A DNA stretch of 34,375 nucleotides. Source: a virus. Shown one piece after another: positions 28,523 to 34,375 of this stretch (positions are counted from its first letter, which is position 1; every line of letters starts with the position of its first letter). The DNA lies in the IMG/VR virus record IMGVR_UViG_3300045922_001002, positions 1-34,375 of that record; one strand, written 5' to 3'. The position numbers and the translations under genes are program-made. The notes under the pieces were generated by a model, which was given only the letters and a program-made list of their open reading frames with translations, was not told where the DNA came from and made no database searches.

Positions 28523-30577
28523 ATGCTCGAGAACGAAGTTGAAGCCTCCGGGGGCACGCCCCCGGCGGAAGGCGTCCCCATGCCCATCGTCGCCCGCCGC
28601 GCCCTGGCCGCGCCCGTCACGGTCAACCGCGAGGCGCGCACCGTCGAGGTCATCTGGGCGGCCGGTGCACGCGCGCCGAATTGGGTGTCGGGCCTGGGGT
28701 GCGTCATCGAAGAACTGGACATGTCGCCGAACGCCGTCCGGATGGAGACGCTTCGGTCGGGCCGCGCTCCGGTCCTCGATGCCCACAATTCATGGGGTGC
28801 GCGCTCGGTCCTCGGCGTCGTGGAAAATGCCCGCATTGAAGGCGGGAGGGGCCTCGCTACGCTCCGCTTTTCGACGGCGGATGACGTCAAAACCGTCTGG
28901 CAGCGCGTCCTTGATGGCACCCTGCGAAGCGTGAGCGTCGGCTACCGGATTCATCGCTACGAGCAGAAGACCGATCCGGCAACCGGGCAAATCATCCACC
29001 GCGCCGTGGATTGGGAGCCCTACGAAATCTCGGTCGTCCCGATCCCCGTGGATCAGGCGGCCGTAGTGCGCGGCGAGGCGGGTGGGGGCCGCCCCGTCGC
29101 CGCGATCGAACCCCCCATTCCTGAAGAGGACAACATCATGCCTGAGACGCCCGACGCGGCGGCCGACACGGCGCGGACGGCGCCCGCGGCCACCATCACC
29201 CCGGCGACGCACGCCGCCGACAGCCCTTCCACTCCGGCCTTCGAGGGGCAGCGCGCCCAGCAGCCTGACGCGGTGCAGGCCGCGTTGGTGGCCGAACGAA
29301 GCCGCGTGAATCAGCTCGACGAGGTGATCGTCGCGGCCCAGGGCCTTGTCCCGCCCGCCGAGATGACCGCGCTGCGTGCGCGTGCCGTCAGCGAGGGCTG
29401 GCAGCCCACCGCCTTGCGTGGAGCGCTGTTCGACGTCATTGCGGCGCGCGGCGCACCGCCCTCGCTCCCGGCCAGCCCGAACAGCGGTCCGGCTCAGGAC
29501 GACCCCGCCGTCATCCGCGACGCCATGGCCGAGGCGATCGCCGTCCGCGCCATGCCCGGCTATCAGCCGAAGGGGAATGGTCGTCATGTCGAGTTCCTGG
29601 GCTGGCGGCCCTCCGACATGATCCGCGAGCTTCTCGCCCGTAGCGGCGAACGCTCCCCGCCGCGCAACCCGACGCTCCTCGCCGAGCGCGCCTTCCACAC
29701 CACTTCGGATTTCCCGCTTCTTCTCTCGTCGGCAACGAACAAGATGCTGCTGGCGTCCTATGCGCAGGCGACCCCGACATACCGGGAGATCATGCTCCGG
29801 CGCGACTTCCGCGATTTCAAGCCGCACCGTTACCTGCGTGTTGGTGACTTCCCCAATCTCCTGGCCCTGAAGGAGAATGGGGAAATCCAGGTCGGCACGA
29901 TCGGCGAGAGCCGAGAGACGGTGACGCTCGGCACGTTCGGTCGCCGCGTTCGGGTGACGCGCCAGATGCTGGTGGACGACGATCTCGGCGCCTTCACCGA
30001 CTTCGCGTCCATGATCGGCCAACGCGTCACCGACTTCGAGAACGCCACTGCCTACGCTCAGGTCAACCTCGCCAACGGCGATGGCCCGACCCTGGAAACC
30101 CCGGGTGGCGCGGTCTTCGGGACGGGTGCGGCGCGTGCCAACAAGGCGAGCGCCGGCACGGCGATCGACGAGGTGACCATCGGCGCGGGGCGCGCGGCGA
30201 TGATGCGGCAGAAGACGTTGGATGGTATGCCCATCTCTCTCGGCCGCGACATGCGCGTTCTCGTCGGCCCGGCGCTCGAACTGGCCGTGCTCAAGCTGAC
30301 GACGGCGATCACGCCGTCCAGCTCTGGCAACGTGAACCCCTATGCCCGGCTGCTGCAGCCGGTGGTGGAGCCGCTGATCCCGGCGAACCGCTGGTATCTC
30401 TTCGCCAATCCGGTCTCGGCGCCGGTCTACACCTACGGCTACCTCAACGGAGCGGAGGGACCGCAGGTCACGACCGGGCCGGTGCAGGGTGCCGATGGCG
30501 TCGAGATCAGCGTGATTTTCGACTTCGGCGTCGGCGCCATCGACTTCCGCGGCGCCTGGTTCAACCCGGGCACCTGA
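28523..30577 (+). CDS. Prohead protease - major capsid fusion protein
   Basis: A 684-residue fusion. Residues 20-190 are a U35/S78-type prohead protease: conserved His in VLDAHNSWG (88), Ser in LRSVSVGY (136/138) and WEPYEISVVPIPVD. A Pro/Ala/Thr-rich and helical scaffold-like part spans about 190-330. The C-terminal 350 residues are a Mu-gpT-like major head protein: AFHTTSDFPLLLSSATNKMLL, RVGDFPNLLALKENGEIQVGTIGE, VRVTRQMLVDDDLGAFTDF. ATG follows AGGAG at 5 bases. An in-frame second start exists at Met 206. The fusion type is known from alphaproteobacterial prophages; cleavage probably separates the parts. Confidence 0.93.
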   Translation: MLENEVEASGGTPPAEGVPMPIVARRALAAPVTVNREARTVEVIWAAGARAPNWVSGLGCVIEELDMSPNAVRMETLRSGRAPVLDAHNSWGARSVLGVVENARIEGGRGLATLRFSTADDVKTVWQRVLDGTLRSVSVGYRIHRYEQKTDPATGQIIHRAVDWEPYEISVVPIPVDQAAVVRGEAGGGRPVAAIEPPIPEEDNIMPETPDAAADTARTAPAATITPATHAADSPSTPAFEGQRAQQPDAVQAALVAERSRVNQLDEVIVAAQGLVPPAEMTALRARAVSEGWQPTALRGALFDVIAARGAPPSLPASPNSGPAQDDPAVIRDAMAEAIAVRAMPGYQPKGNGRHVEFLGWRPSDMIRELLARSGERSPPRNPTLLAERAFHTTSDFPLLLSSATNKMLLASYAQATPTYREIMLRRDFRDFKPHRYLRVGDFPNLLALKENGEIQVGTIGESRETVTLGTFGRRVRVTRQMLVDDDLGAFTDFASMIGQRVTDFENATAYAQVNLANGDGPTLETPGGAVFGTGAARANKASAGTAIDEVTIGAGRAAMMRQKTLDGMPISLGRDMRVLVGPALELAVLKLTTAITPSSSGNVNPYARLLQPVVEPLIPANRWYLFANPVSAPVYTYGYLNGAEGPQVTTGPVQGADGVEISVIFDFGVGAIDFRGAWFNPGT
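29124..29140 (+). promoter_or_regulatory. Internal ribosome binding site and in-frame start in the protease-capsid gene
   Basis: AAGAGGA (29124-29130) stands 7 bases before ATG 29138-29140, in frame as Met 206, exactly where the protease domain ends and the scaffold-like part begins. Use of this start would give a 479-residue scaffold-capsid protein without protease, as lambda Nu3 arises within gene C. The sequence is seen; use is inferred. Confidence 0.55.
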
Positions 30578-30608
30578 TCCCGGCTCTTCCTGTCCATCGC
30601 AACCCCAT

Positions 30609-30638
30609 GCAGAGGGCGTCCTTCGGGGCGCCTTCTGC
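30609..30638 (+). terminator. 13-bp hairpin with UUCG tetraloop after the capsid gene
   Basis: 30609-30621 pairs with 30626-30638 over 13 base pairs (two G-U pairs) around a C(UUCG)G tetraloop, 31 bases after the capsid stop. Only TTT follows shortly after, so it looks like a partial terminator or an RNA-stabilising 3' end that lets capsid mRNA outnumber downstream messages. Confidence 0.7.
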
Positions 30639-30656
30639 GTTTCAGGAGACCCATCC

Positions 30657-31007
30657 ATGCGCAATTGCATCCGTCCCGACGCCCGCTCCATCCCCATGGT
30701 CGTTCCCTATGCCGGCGGCATCCTTTCCGGCCAGGGGATGCTGGTCGGCGCGTTCTTCGGCGTCGCCGCATCCGATGCCGGGCAGAACGAGTCCGTCGAG
30801 TGCGAGACGCGTGGCGAGTATGAACTGACCAAGGAGCCGTCGCTCGCCATCACTGCCGGCGCGCGGGTCTTCTGGGACAACACCAACCGCCGCATCACGA
30901 CCACCGCCACGGGCAACTTTCAGGTCGGCATCTGCACGGTCGCGGCCGCCGCTGCCGACACGAAGGTGCGCGTGATGCTCGCCCGCGTTCCGCCCTCGGG
31001 TTCGTAG
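30657..31007 (+). CDS. DUF2190 family capsid-associated protein
   Basis: A 116-residue protein with the DUF2190 pattern: DARSIPMVVPYAGGILSGQGMLVGAFFGVAASDAGQNESVECETRGEYELTK, then ITAGARVFWDNTNRRITTTATGNFQVGICTVAAAAADTKVRVML. The family gives small beta-rich proteins that follow the major capsid gene and are thought to decorate or stabilise the head. AGGAG precedes ATG by 8 bases. Confidence 0.88.
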   Translation: MRNCIRPDARSIPMVVPYAGGILSGQGMLVGAFFGVAASDAGQNESVECETRGEYELTKEPSLAITAGARVFWDNTNRRITTTATGNFQVGICTVAAAAADTKVRVMLARVPPSGS

Positions 31008-31534
31008 TGGGCGCGCGAGAGCGGTTTCTCGCGTGCGTCGCGGAGGTGTTGCGCCACGAAGGCGGCTACGTGGACCACCCGCGCGATCCGGGTGGCTGCA
31101 CCAACCGCGGCATCACCCGCCGCACGCTTGAAGCCTGGCGCCGCACGTCCGTCACCTGCGAGGACGTGCGCGCGCTCGACGAAGCCGAGGCGCGCGCCAT
31201 CTACCGCGCGCACTACTGGAACGCGGTGCACGGCGACGAATTGCTAGCCGGGCTCGATCTGGTGGCGTTCGATGCCGCCGTGAACAGCGGTCGGCGTCGG
31301 GCGGCGCTTTGGCTCCAGGAGGCGCTTGGCGTGCCTGCAGATGGGGTGATCGGCCCGCAGACGCTGCGCGCGGCGCGTGGGGCGAAAGACCGAGCGGCGG
31401 TGATCGCCCGCGCCTGCGAGTTGCGGCTGACCTTCCTGCGCAGCCTCGACACTTGGTCCGACTTCGGGCGCGGCTGGAGCCGGCGCGTGCGCGCGGTGCG
31501 GCAGGCGGCGCTGGCCATGGTCGATGAGGCATGA
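31007..31534 (+). CDS. Endolysin, glycoside hydrolase family 108
   Basis: A 175-residue muramidase. The catalytic Glu 18 lies in RHEGGYVDHPRDPGGCTNRGITRRTL, the GH108 signature. A C-terminal peptidoglycan-binding-type region contains VNSGRRRAALWLQEALGVPADGVIGPQTL. The GTG start at 31007 shares its G with the DUF2190 stop. There is no signal peptide, so export depends on a holin; holin-like genes follow at 31553 and 32221. Confidence 0.92.
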   Translation: MGARERFLACVAEVLRHEGGYVDHPRDPGGCTNRGITRRTLEAWRRTSVTCEDVRALDEAEARAIYRAHYWNAVHGDELLAGLDLVAFDAAVNSGRRRAALWLQEALGVPADGVIGPQTLRAARGAKDRAAVIARACELRLTFLRSLDTWSDFGRGWSRRVRAVRQAALAMVDEA

Positions 31535-31552
31535 GCATGCAAGGAGAACCAC

Positions 31553-31906
31553 ATGCTTCAGTTCATCGAGATCGTCGTCGCCGTCCTTGGGGCGCTGCTC
31601 GTGCCGGTTCTGGGCATTGCGGCCCGCGCCTTGGTCACCTTCTCCGAGGCGCAATCACAACGCGCGCTCGCCCTCGTGCAAGAGCGCCTCGGCGCAGCAG
31701 CAGCGCGCATCGCTGCGGAACTGGCGACCAATGCGAGGACGAGCCCCACCTTGCCCGGTGTGACCGAGGGCATGCTGGAACGCGGGACGGAACAACTGCG
31801 AGAACGGTTCTCTGACACCGCCGCTCGGCTCGGCATCCCGGATGAGACGCTCGCGGGCATGATCGCGGGCGAACTCGGTAAGCTCGGGGTGAGCGTCAAG
31901 CGATGA
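31553..31906 (+). CDS. Membrane-anchored holin-like protein, 117 aa
   Basis: Strong ribosome site (AAGGAG, 7 bases). One N-terminal membrane segment (MLQFIEIVVAVLGALLVPVLGIAARALVTF) is followed by a soluble helical domain (LVQERLGAAAARIAAELATNA) and a C-terminal GIPDETLAGMIAGELGKLGV. One transmembrane helix plus a coiled tail resembles the LL-H holin superfamily, and it lies next to the endolysin. It could alternatively be a spanin-like or tail-region membrane protein. Confidence 0.62.
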   Translation: MLQFIEIVVAVLGALLVPVLGIAARALVTFSEAQSQRALALVQERLGAAAARIAAELATNARTSPTLPGVTEGMLERGTEQLRERFSDTAARLGIPDETLAGMIAGELGKLGVSVKR

Positions 31907-32211
31907 CCGCTTTCGCCTCTGCGATGGCGACGCTCATCGCGGATCAGAACCTCGCGGTGGCAGCGGATTATCGCGTCGGAGGCAACGACCCCATCGTGCC
32001 GGTGCGCGTGCTGCGCTCCTCGCCCGATCGGGTCGCCGATGCCTTTGGCACCACCGTCCTCCAAGTCACCGATGTCTTGGTCGTATCCGTGGCCAATCTG
32101 GCGACGGTGAGCGCCGGAGACACCTTCACCATCGGCGCTGCCACCCTCATCGTCCAGCACGCCGAGCGCGATGCGACAGACACGGCCTGGCGCGTGATGT
32201 GCCGACGATAG
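31903..32211 (+). CDS. Head-tail joining protein (gpFII-like)
   Basis: A 102-residue strand-rich protein: TLIADQNLAVAADYRVGGNDPIVPVRVLRSSPDRVADAFGTTVLQVTDVLVVSVANLATVSAGDTFTIGAATLIVQHAERDATDTAWRVMC. The pattern of a small beta-barrel with GDTFTIG and a terminal WRV strand fits FII-type head-tail connectors. ATGA overlap with the preceding gene. Confidence 0.72.
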   Translation: MTAFASAMATLIADQNLAVAADYRVGGNDPIVPVRVLRSSPDRVADAFGTTVLQVTDVLVVSVANLATVSAGDTFTIGAATLIVQHAERDATDTAWRVMCRR

Positions 32212-32220
32212 GAGGCTGCC

Positions 32221-32547
32221 ATGCCGCAGAACAACGTGCCCTTGCTGGCCATCCTCCTGGAACTCGCTGCCGGTGCGGCGGCCGGCCTGGCGGGAGGCTT
32301 GGTGCGGTGGAACAACCCCGAGCGCCGTCGCATCGGCTGGTGCCTCGCCTGGGAGATTCCTTCGGCCGCGCTGGTGGGCACTGCCGGCTACTCGCTGGGA
32401 GGCCTGCTCGAGCTCAACGAGTACGGCCGTTTCCTCTTCGCCTTCGTGTTCGGATACCTCGGCCAGGCCGCGCTGCATGATCTCGCTGTGGCGCTCATCC
32501 GCTATCGCTTCAGGATCCCGCCGCGAGACCCGCCTTCGTCGCCATGA
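32221..32547 (+). CDS. LydA-like holin
   Basis: A 108-residue protein with about three hydrophobic segments: LLAILLELAAGAAAGLAGGLV, IPSAALVGTAGYSLGGLL and FLFAFVFGYLGQAALHDLAVALI. The spacing and motifs (GGLVRW, EIPSAALVG, GYLGQAALHDL) match LydA-like phage holins. TAGGAGG lies 6 bases before ATG. It should permeabilise the membrane for the GH108 endolysin. Confidence 0.78.
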   Translation: MPQNNVPLLAILLELAAGAAAGLAGGLVRWNNPERRRIGWCLAWEIPSAALVGTAGYSLGGLLELNEYGRFLFAFVFGYLGQAALHDLAVALIRYRFRIPPRDPPSSP

Positions 32548-33260
32548 AGCTTGTGGCAGCGATCGCCGGCGACCTGCGCCAGATGCTCGCCGCTGAAGTG
32601 CGCGCGGGCGAACGTGCGGCGATGGCAGCGATCCGCGCGGAGACGGAGCAGGTGAAGGCCGAGCTTCGTCAGCAGGTGACGAGTGCCTTCGGCGGCAACG
32701 CGCGCGGCGTGGCCAATGCCTGGCGCTCGCAGGTCTTCCCGACGTCGGGGGAGTCGCTTCGGCCGGCGGGTCTGGTCTTCACGAAGCTGCCTAACGTCAT
32801 TGACGCCTTTGAGCGGGGCGTGACCATCCGCCCCAAGGGCGACCGGAAGTTCCTGGCCATCCCGACCGGCTTCAACCGGCAGGGCGGGCGGCGCGGCGCC
32901 AAGCCGCGCGTCACCCCGGCGCAGATGGTCGCCTCGGGACAGGGGTTTCTCCGCCCGTTCAAGTCTGGCCGCGGCTTCGTCTGGTGCCTGCCTGTGCGAC
33001 AGGGCCAGCGCACGGGCCGCGGGCGCGCGCCGCTGATCGCAGGCGGCATCGCCGCGGTGGCCACCAGCCGACGCAAGGGGGCGGCGGCCTGGCAGCAATC
33101 GCTGCTCGCCCAGGGCTTCGTGCCGATGTTCCTGCTGCTGCCGCAGGTGACGCTCGCCAAGCGGCTGGATGTAAAGGGCGCCGCCGAGCGCGGGCTGCGC
33201 CGCCTGCCGCGACGCTTCGTGGCAGCCTGGGAGCGCGAAAGCGGGAGAGCCGCCGCATGA
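32544..33260 (+). CDS. DUF6441-like tail-assembly region protein
   Basis: A 238-residue protein, ATGA overlap with the holin gene. Helical N-terminus (AEVRAGERAAMAAIRAETEQVKAELRQQVTSAFGG), then LANAWRSQVFP-like and FTKLPNVIDAFERGVTIRPKGDRKFLAIPT, and a C-terminal FVPMFLLLPQVTLAKRLDVKGAAERGLRRLP. This follows the DUF6441 pattern found between head-tail joining and tail terminator genes. Probably a tail-completion protein by position. Confidence 0.75.
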   Translation: MKLVAAIAGDLRQMLAAEVRAGERAAMAAIRAETEQVKAELRQQVTSAFGGNARGVANAWRSQVFPTSGESLRPAGLVFTKLPNVIDAFERGVTIRPKGDRKFLAIPTGFNRQGGRRGAKPRVTPAQMVASGQGFLRPFKSGRGFVWCLPVRQGQRTGRGRAPLIAGGIAAVATSRRKGAAAWQQSLLAQGFVPMFLLLPQVTLAKRLDVKGAAERGLRRLPRRFVAAWERESGRAAA

Positions 33261-33451
33261 GGCCCACCATCGCCCCCGGCGACGCGATCGTACGGCAGCC
33301 CTCCTTCATGCGCCGCGCTGTCTTCGCCCTTGCGGTGATCCTGGCCGCTGTGCTCGGTATCGCCATCGCCGCGGTCGTGTTGTTCGTCGGCACGGGCCTG
33401 ACGGTTCTGCTCGGGCTGCATGCTTTGCGCTTCGTCGGGCTTCTCACATGA
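33257..33451 (+). CDS. Small membrane protein, 64 aa
   Basis: ATGA overlaps at both ends. After a polar start (MRPTIAPGDAIVRQPSFMRR) one or two hydrophobic segments follow (AVFALAVILAAVLGIAIAAVVLFVGTGLTVLLGLHAL). A membrane protein between tail-completion genes is odd; it may act in lysis or superinfection exclusion. Family not recognised. Confidence 0.6.
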   Translation: MRPTIAPGDAIVRQPSFMRRAVFALAVILAAVLGIAIAAVVLFVGTGLTVLLGLHALRFVGLLT

Positions 33452-33894
33452 GCGCGCGCGAAGCCGCCATCGTGGCGCTGCACAGCCGGCTGCAGACGCA
33501 GCTCGCACTTCGCAATCCGCCGCCGCTGGTGCTGCGCGGGGAGACGGTGCCGCAACGCCTGCCGAACGGCGGGCTGGTCGTGGTGCGTGACGGCGAGACC
33601 CTGGAAGAGACGCCGATCCTCTCCCCTCTGTCATGGGGGATCGAGCACCGCGCGGACGTCGAGGTCACCGTCGCCGGGACGACGCCCGCCGCACGCGCCA
33701 CTCTGCTCGACGCGATCCTGGTCGATCTCGCCGCCGCCATCACCACCGACCGCACCCTCAACGGCGCGGTGGAATGGGCGCAGCCCGGCGCCCCGGAGTT
33801 CGAGGACGTCGAGTTCGAAGGCGCCGCCGCCGCCCGCGCGGCCCGCGTGCCTGTGCTGCTGTTCTTCACCGTGGCCGGCTCGCCGCTGGCCTGA
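33448..33894 (+). CDS. Tail terminator-like protein
   Basis: A 148-residue protein with REAAIVALHSRLQTQLA at the start, ETVPQRLPNGGLVVVRDGE, HRADVEVTVAGTTPAARATLLDAILVDLAAAI and a closing VPVLLFFTVAGSPLA. The helix-then-strand arrangement matches phage tail-terminator proteins, and it lies directly before the tail tube gene. ATGA overlap with the preceding gene. Confidence 0.72.
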   Translation: MSAREAAIVALHSRLQTQLALRNPPPLVLRGETVPQRLPNGGLVVVRDGETLEETPILSPLSWGIEHRADVEVTVAGTTPAARATLLDAILVDLAAAITTDRTLNGAVEWAQPGAPEFEDVEFEGAAAARAARVPVLLFFTVAGSPLA

Positions 33895-33909
33895 TCTCGG
33901 AGACTTGCC

Positions 33910-34375
33910 ATGCCCCGTGCCATCGGCGCGAATTGCCGCGTCCACACCATCCCCGAGACGACCTACGGAACCCCGCCCGGCGGCAACTGGCGCCGCATGC
34001 CCTTCCTCTCCGTCGATCTCGGCGCCGAGCAGCCGCTGCTCGACAATGACGTCATCGGCGTGGGCGCCAACCGCGACCCAGGCGTGCCTTTCCTCGACAC
34101 CGTGACGGTGCGCGGCCAGGCGGTGGTGCCAGTCGATTTGGCCAACATCGGCCATTGGCTGCGGCTGCTCTTCGGCGCGCCGACCACGACTGGCACCAAC
34201 CCCAACTTCACCCACACCTTCGGCTCCGGCGCGGCGTCGCTGCCGTCGAACAGCATCGAGATCGCCTATCCCGACGTGCCGAGCTATGACGTCTGCGCCG
34301 GTGTGCGCGCCGACACGCTGGAGATCGACTTCTCCCCGACCGGACCCGCGACCGCGACTATCGGACTGATGGGAC
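33910..34375 (+). CDS. Tail tube protein (3' partial)
   Basis: ATG 33910 has GGAGA 6 bases upstream; the frame is open to the window end (155 residues). The sequence begins RAIGANCRVHTIPETTYGTPPGGNWRRMPFLSVDLGAEQPLLDNDVIG, then VRGQAVVPVDLANIGHWLRLLFG and TFGSGAASLPSNSIEIAYPDV. These segments are typical of phage tail tube proteins of long-tailed phages. It supports a siphovirus-type tail. Confidence 0.85.
   Translation, partial: MPRAIGANCRVHTIPETTYGTPPGGNWRRMPFLSVDLGAEQPLLDNDVIGVGANRDPGVPFLDTVTVRGQAVVPVDLANIGHWLRLLFGAPTTTGTNPNFTHTFGSGAASLPSNSIEIAYPDVPSYDVCAGVRADTLEIDFSPTGPATATIGLMG

Noticed and set aside
28790-30697. 635-codon minus-strand frame opposite the capsid gene
   Set aside because: Antisense to the protease-capsid fusion; Arg/Gly/His-rich shadow frame.
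1-34375. tRNA genes, CRISPR arrays, insertion sequences
   Set aside because: No cloverleaf with a T-arm, no regularly spaced repeat-spacer array and no transposase were found by eye. A tRNA scan was not possible, so a remnant at the attachment site cannot be excluded.

Overview
The window is the left two thirds or so of an integrated, tailed (lambda-like, probably siphovirus) prophage in a very GC-rich bacterium. The host is most likely an alphaproteobacterium. That is inferred from codon and GC character and from many small proteins resembling those I know from prophages of Rhodobacterales, Rhodospirillales and Acetobacterales; no host marker gene is present. The left edge may hold the last 21 codons of a chromosomal gene (stop at 65-67), followed by a non-coding attachment-side region. 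The right edge cuts a tail tube gene, so tail genes and the right end are missing.

Layout. (1) 0.5-5.2 kb, minus strand: a tightly coupled early-left operon, from a zinc-ribbon/HTH protein through DUF2303 and small phage proteins to an AlpA-like excisionase and the integrase. (2) 5.3-9.45 kb: the immunity region. Two near-identical promoters, a pL-like one at 5273-5302 (minus) and a pR-like one at 9418-9447 (plus), share 29 of 34 bases. They flank a LexA/CI-type repressor, a DUF3883-type putative restriction endonuclease in the repressor's direction, a C5-cytosine methyltransferase and a Vsr mismatch endonuclease. The repressor probably controls both arms, and the restriction-modification genes sit where lambda carries rex. 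(3) 9.45-16.1 kb, plus strand: cro-like HTH, RuvC-like resolvase, RecB/Cas4-like exonuclease, an SSB-like protein and a primase-helicase, then an iteron cluster (14451-14602) that is a good candidate replication origin. (4) 16.1-20.9 kb: an accessory nucleic-acid modification region with two ParB-like genes. One is coupled to a DNA methyltransferase and a PLP-dependent fold-type-II enzyme, the other to a second SAM methyltransferase-like protein. (5) 20.4-23.2 kb, minus strand: small genes plus a Gp37/Gp68 (DUF5131) protein. Four transcription or translation units here and at 18.9 kb begin with the same leader, a GC stem with an AUGGR five-base loop 14-20 nt before the start codon. (6) 23.3 kb to the end, plus strand: terminase, gpW, portal, a protease-capsid fusion with an internal start site, DUF2190 decoration protein, a lysis block (GH108 endolysin and holin-like proteins) inside the head-tail genes, then head-tail joining, DUF6441, tail terminator and tail tube genes.

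Most neighbouring genes overlap by ATGA, GTGA or TGATG, and this decided many starts. Family names come from motif recognition by eye; no database search was run. The most interesting items are the ParB/methyltransferase/PLP cassette, the repeated AUGGR leader hairpins, the twin pL/pR control sites enclosing a restriction-modification-Vsr island, and the iteron cluster.
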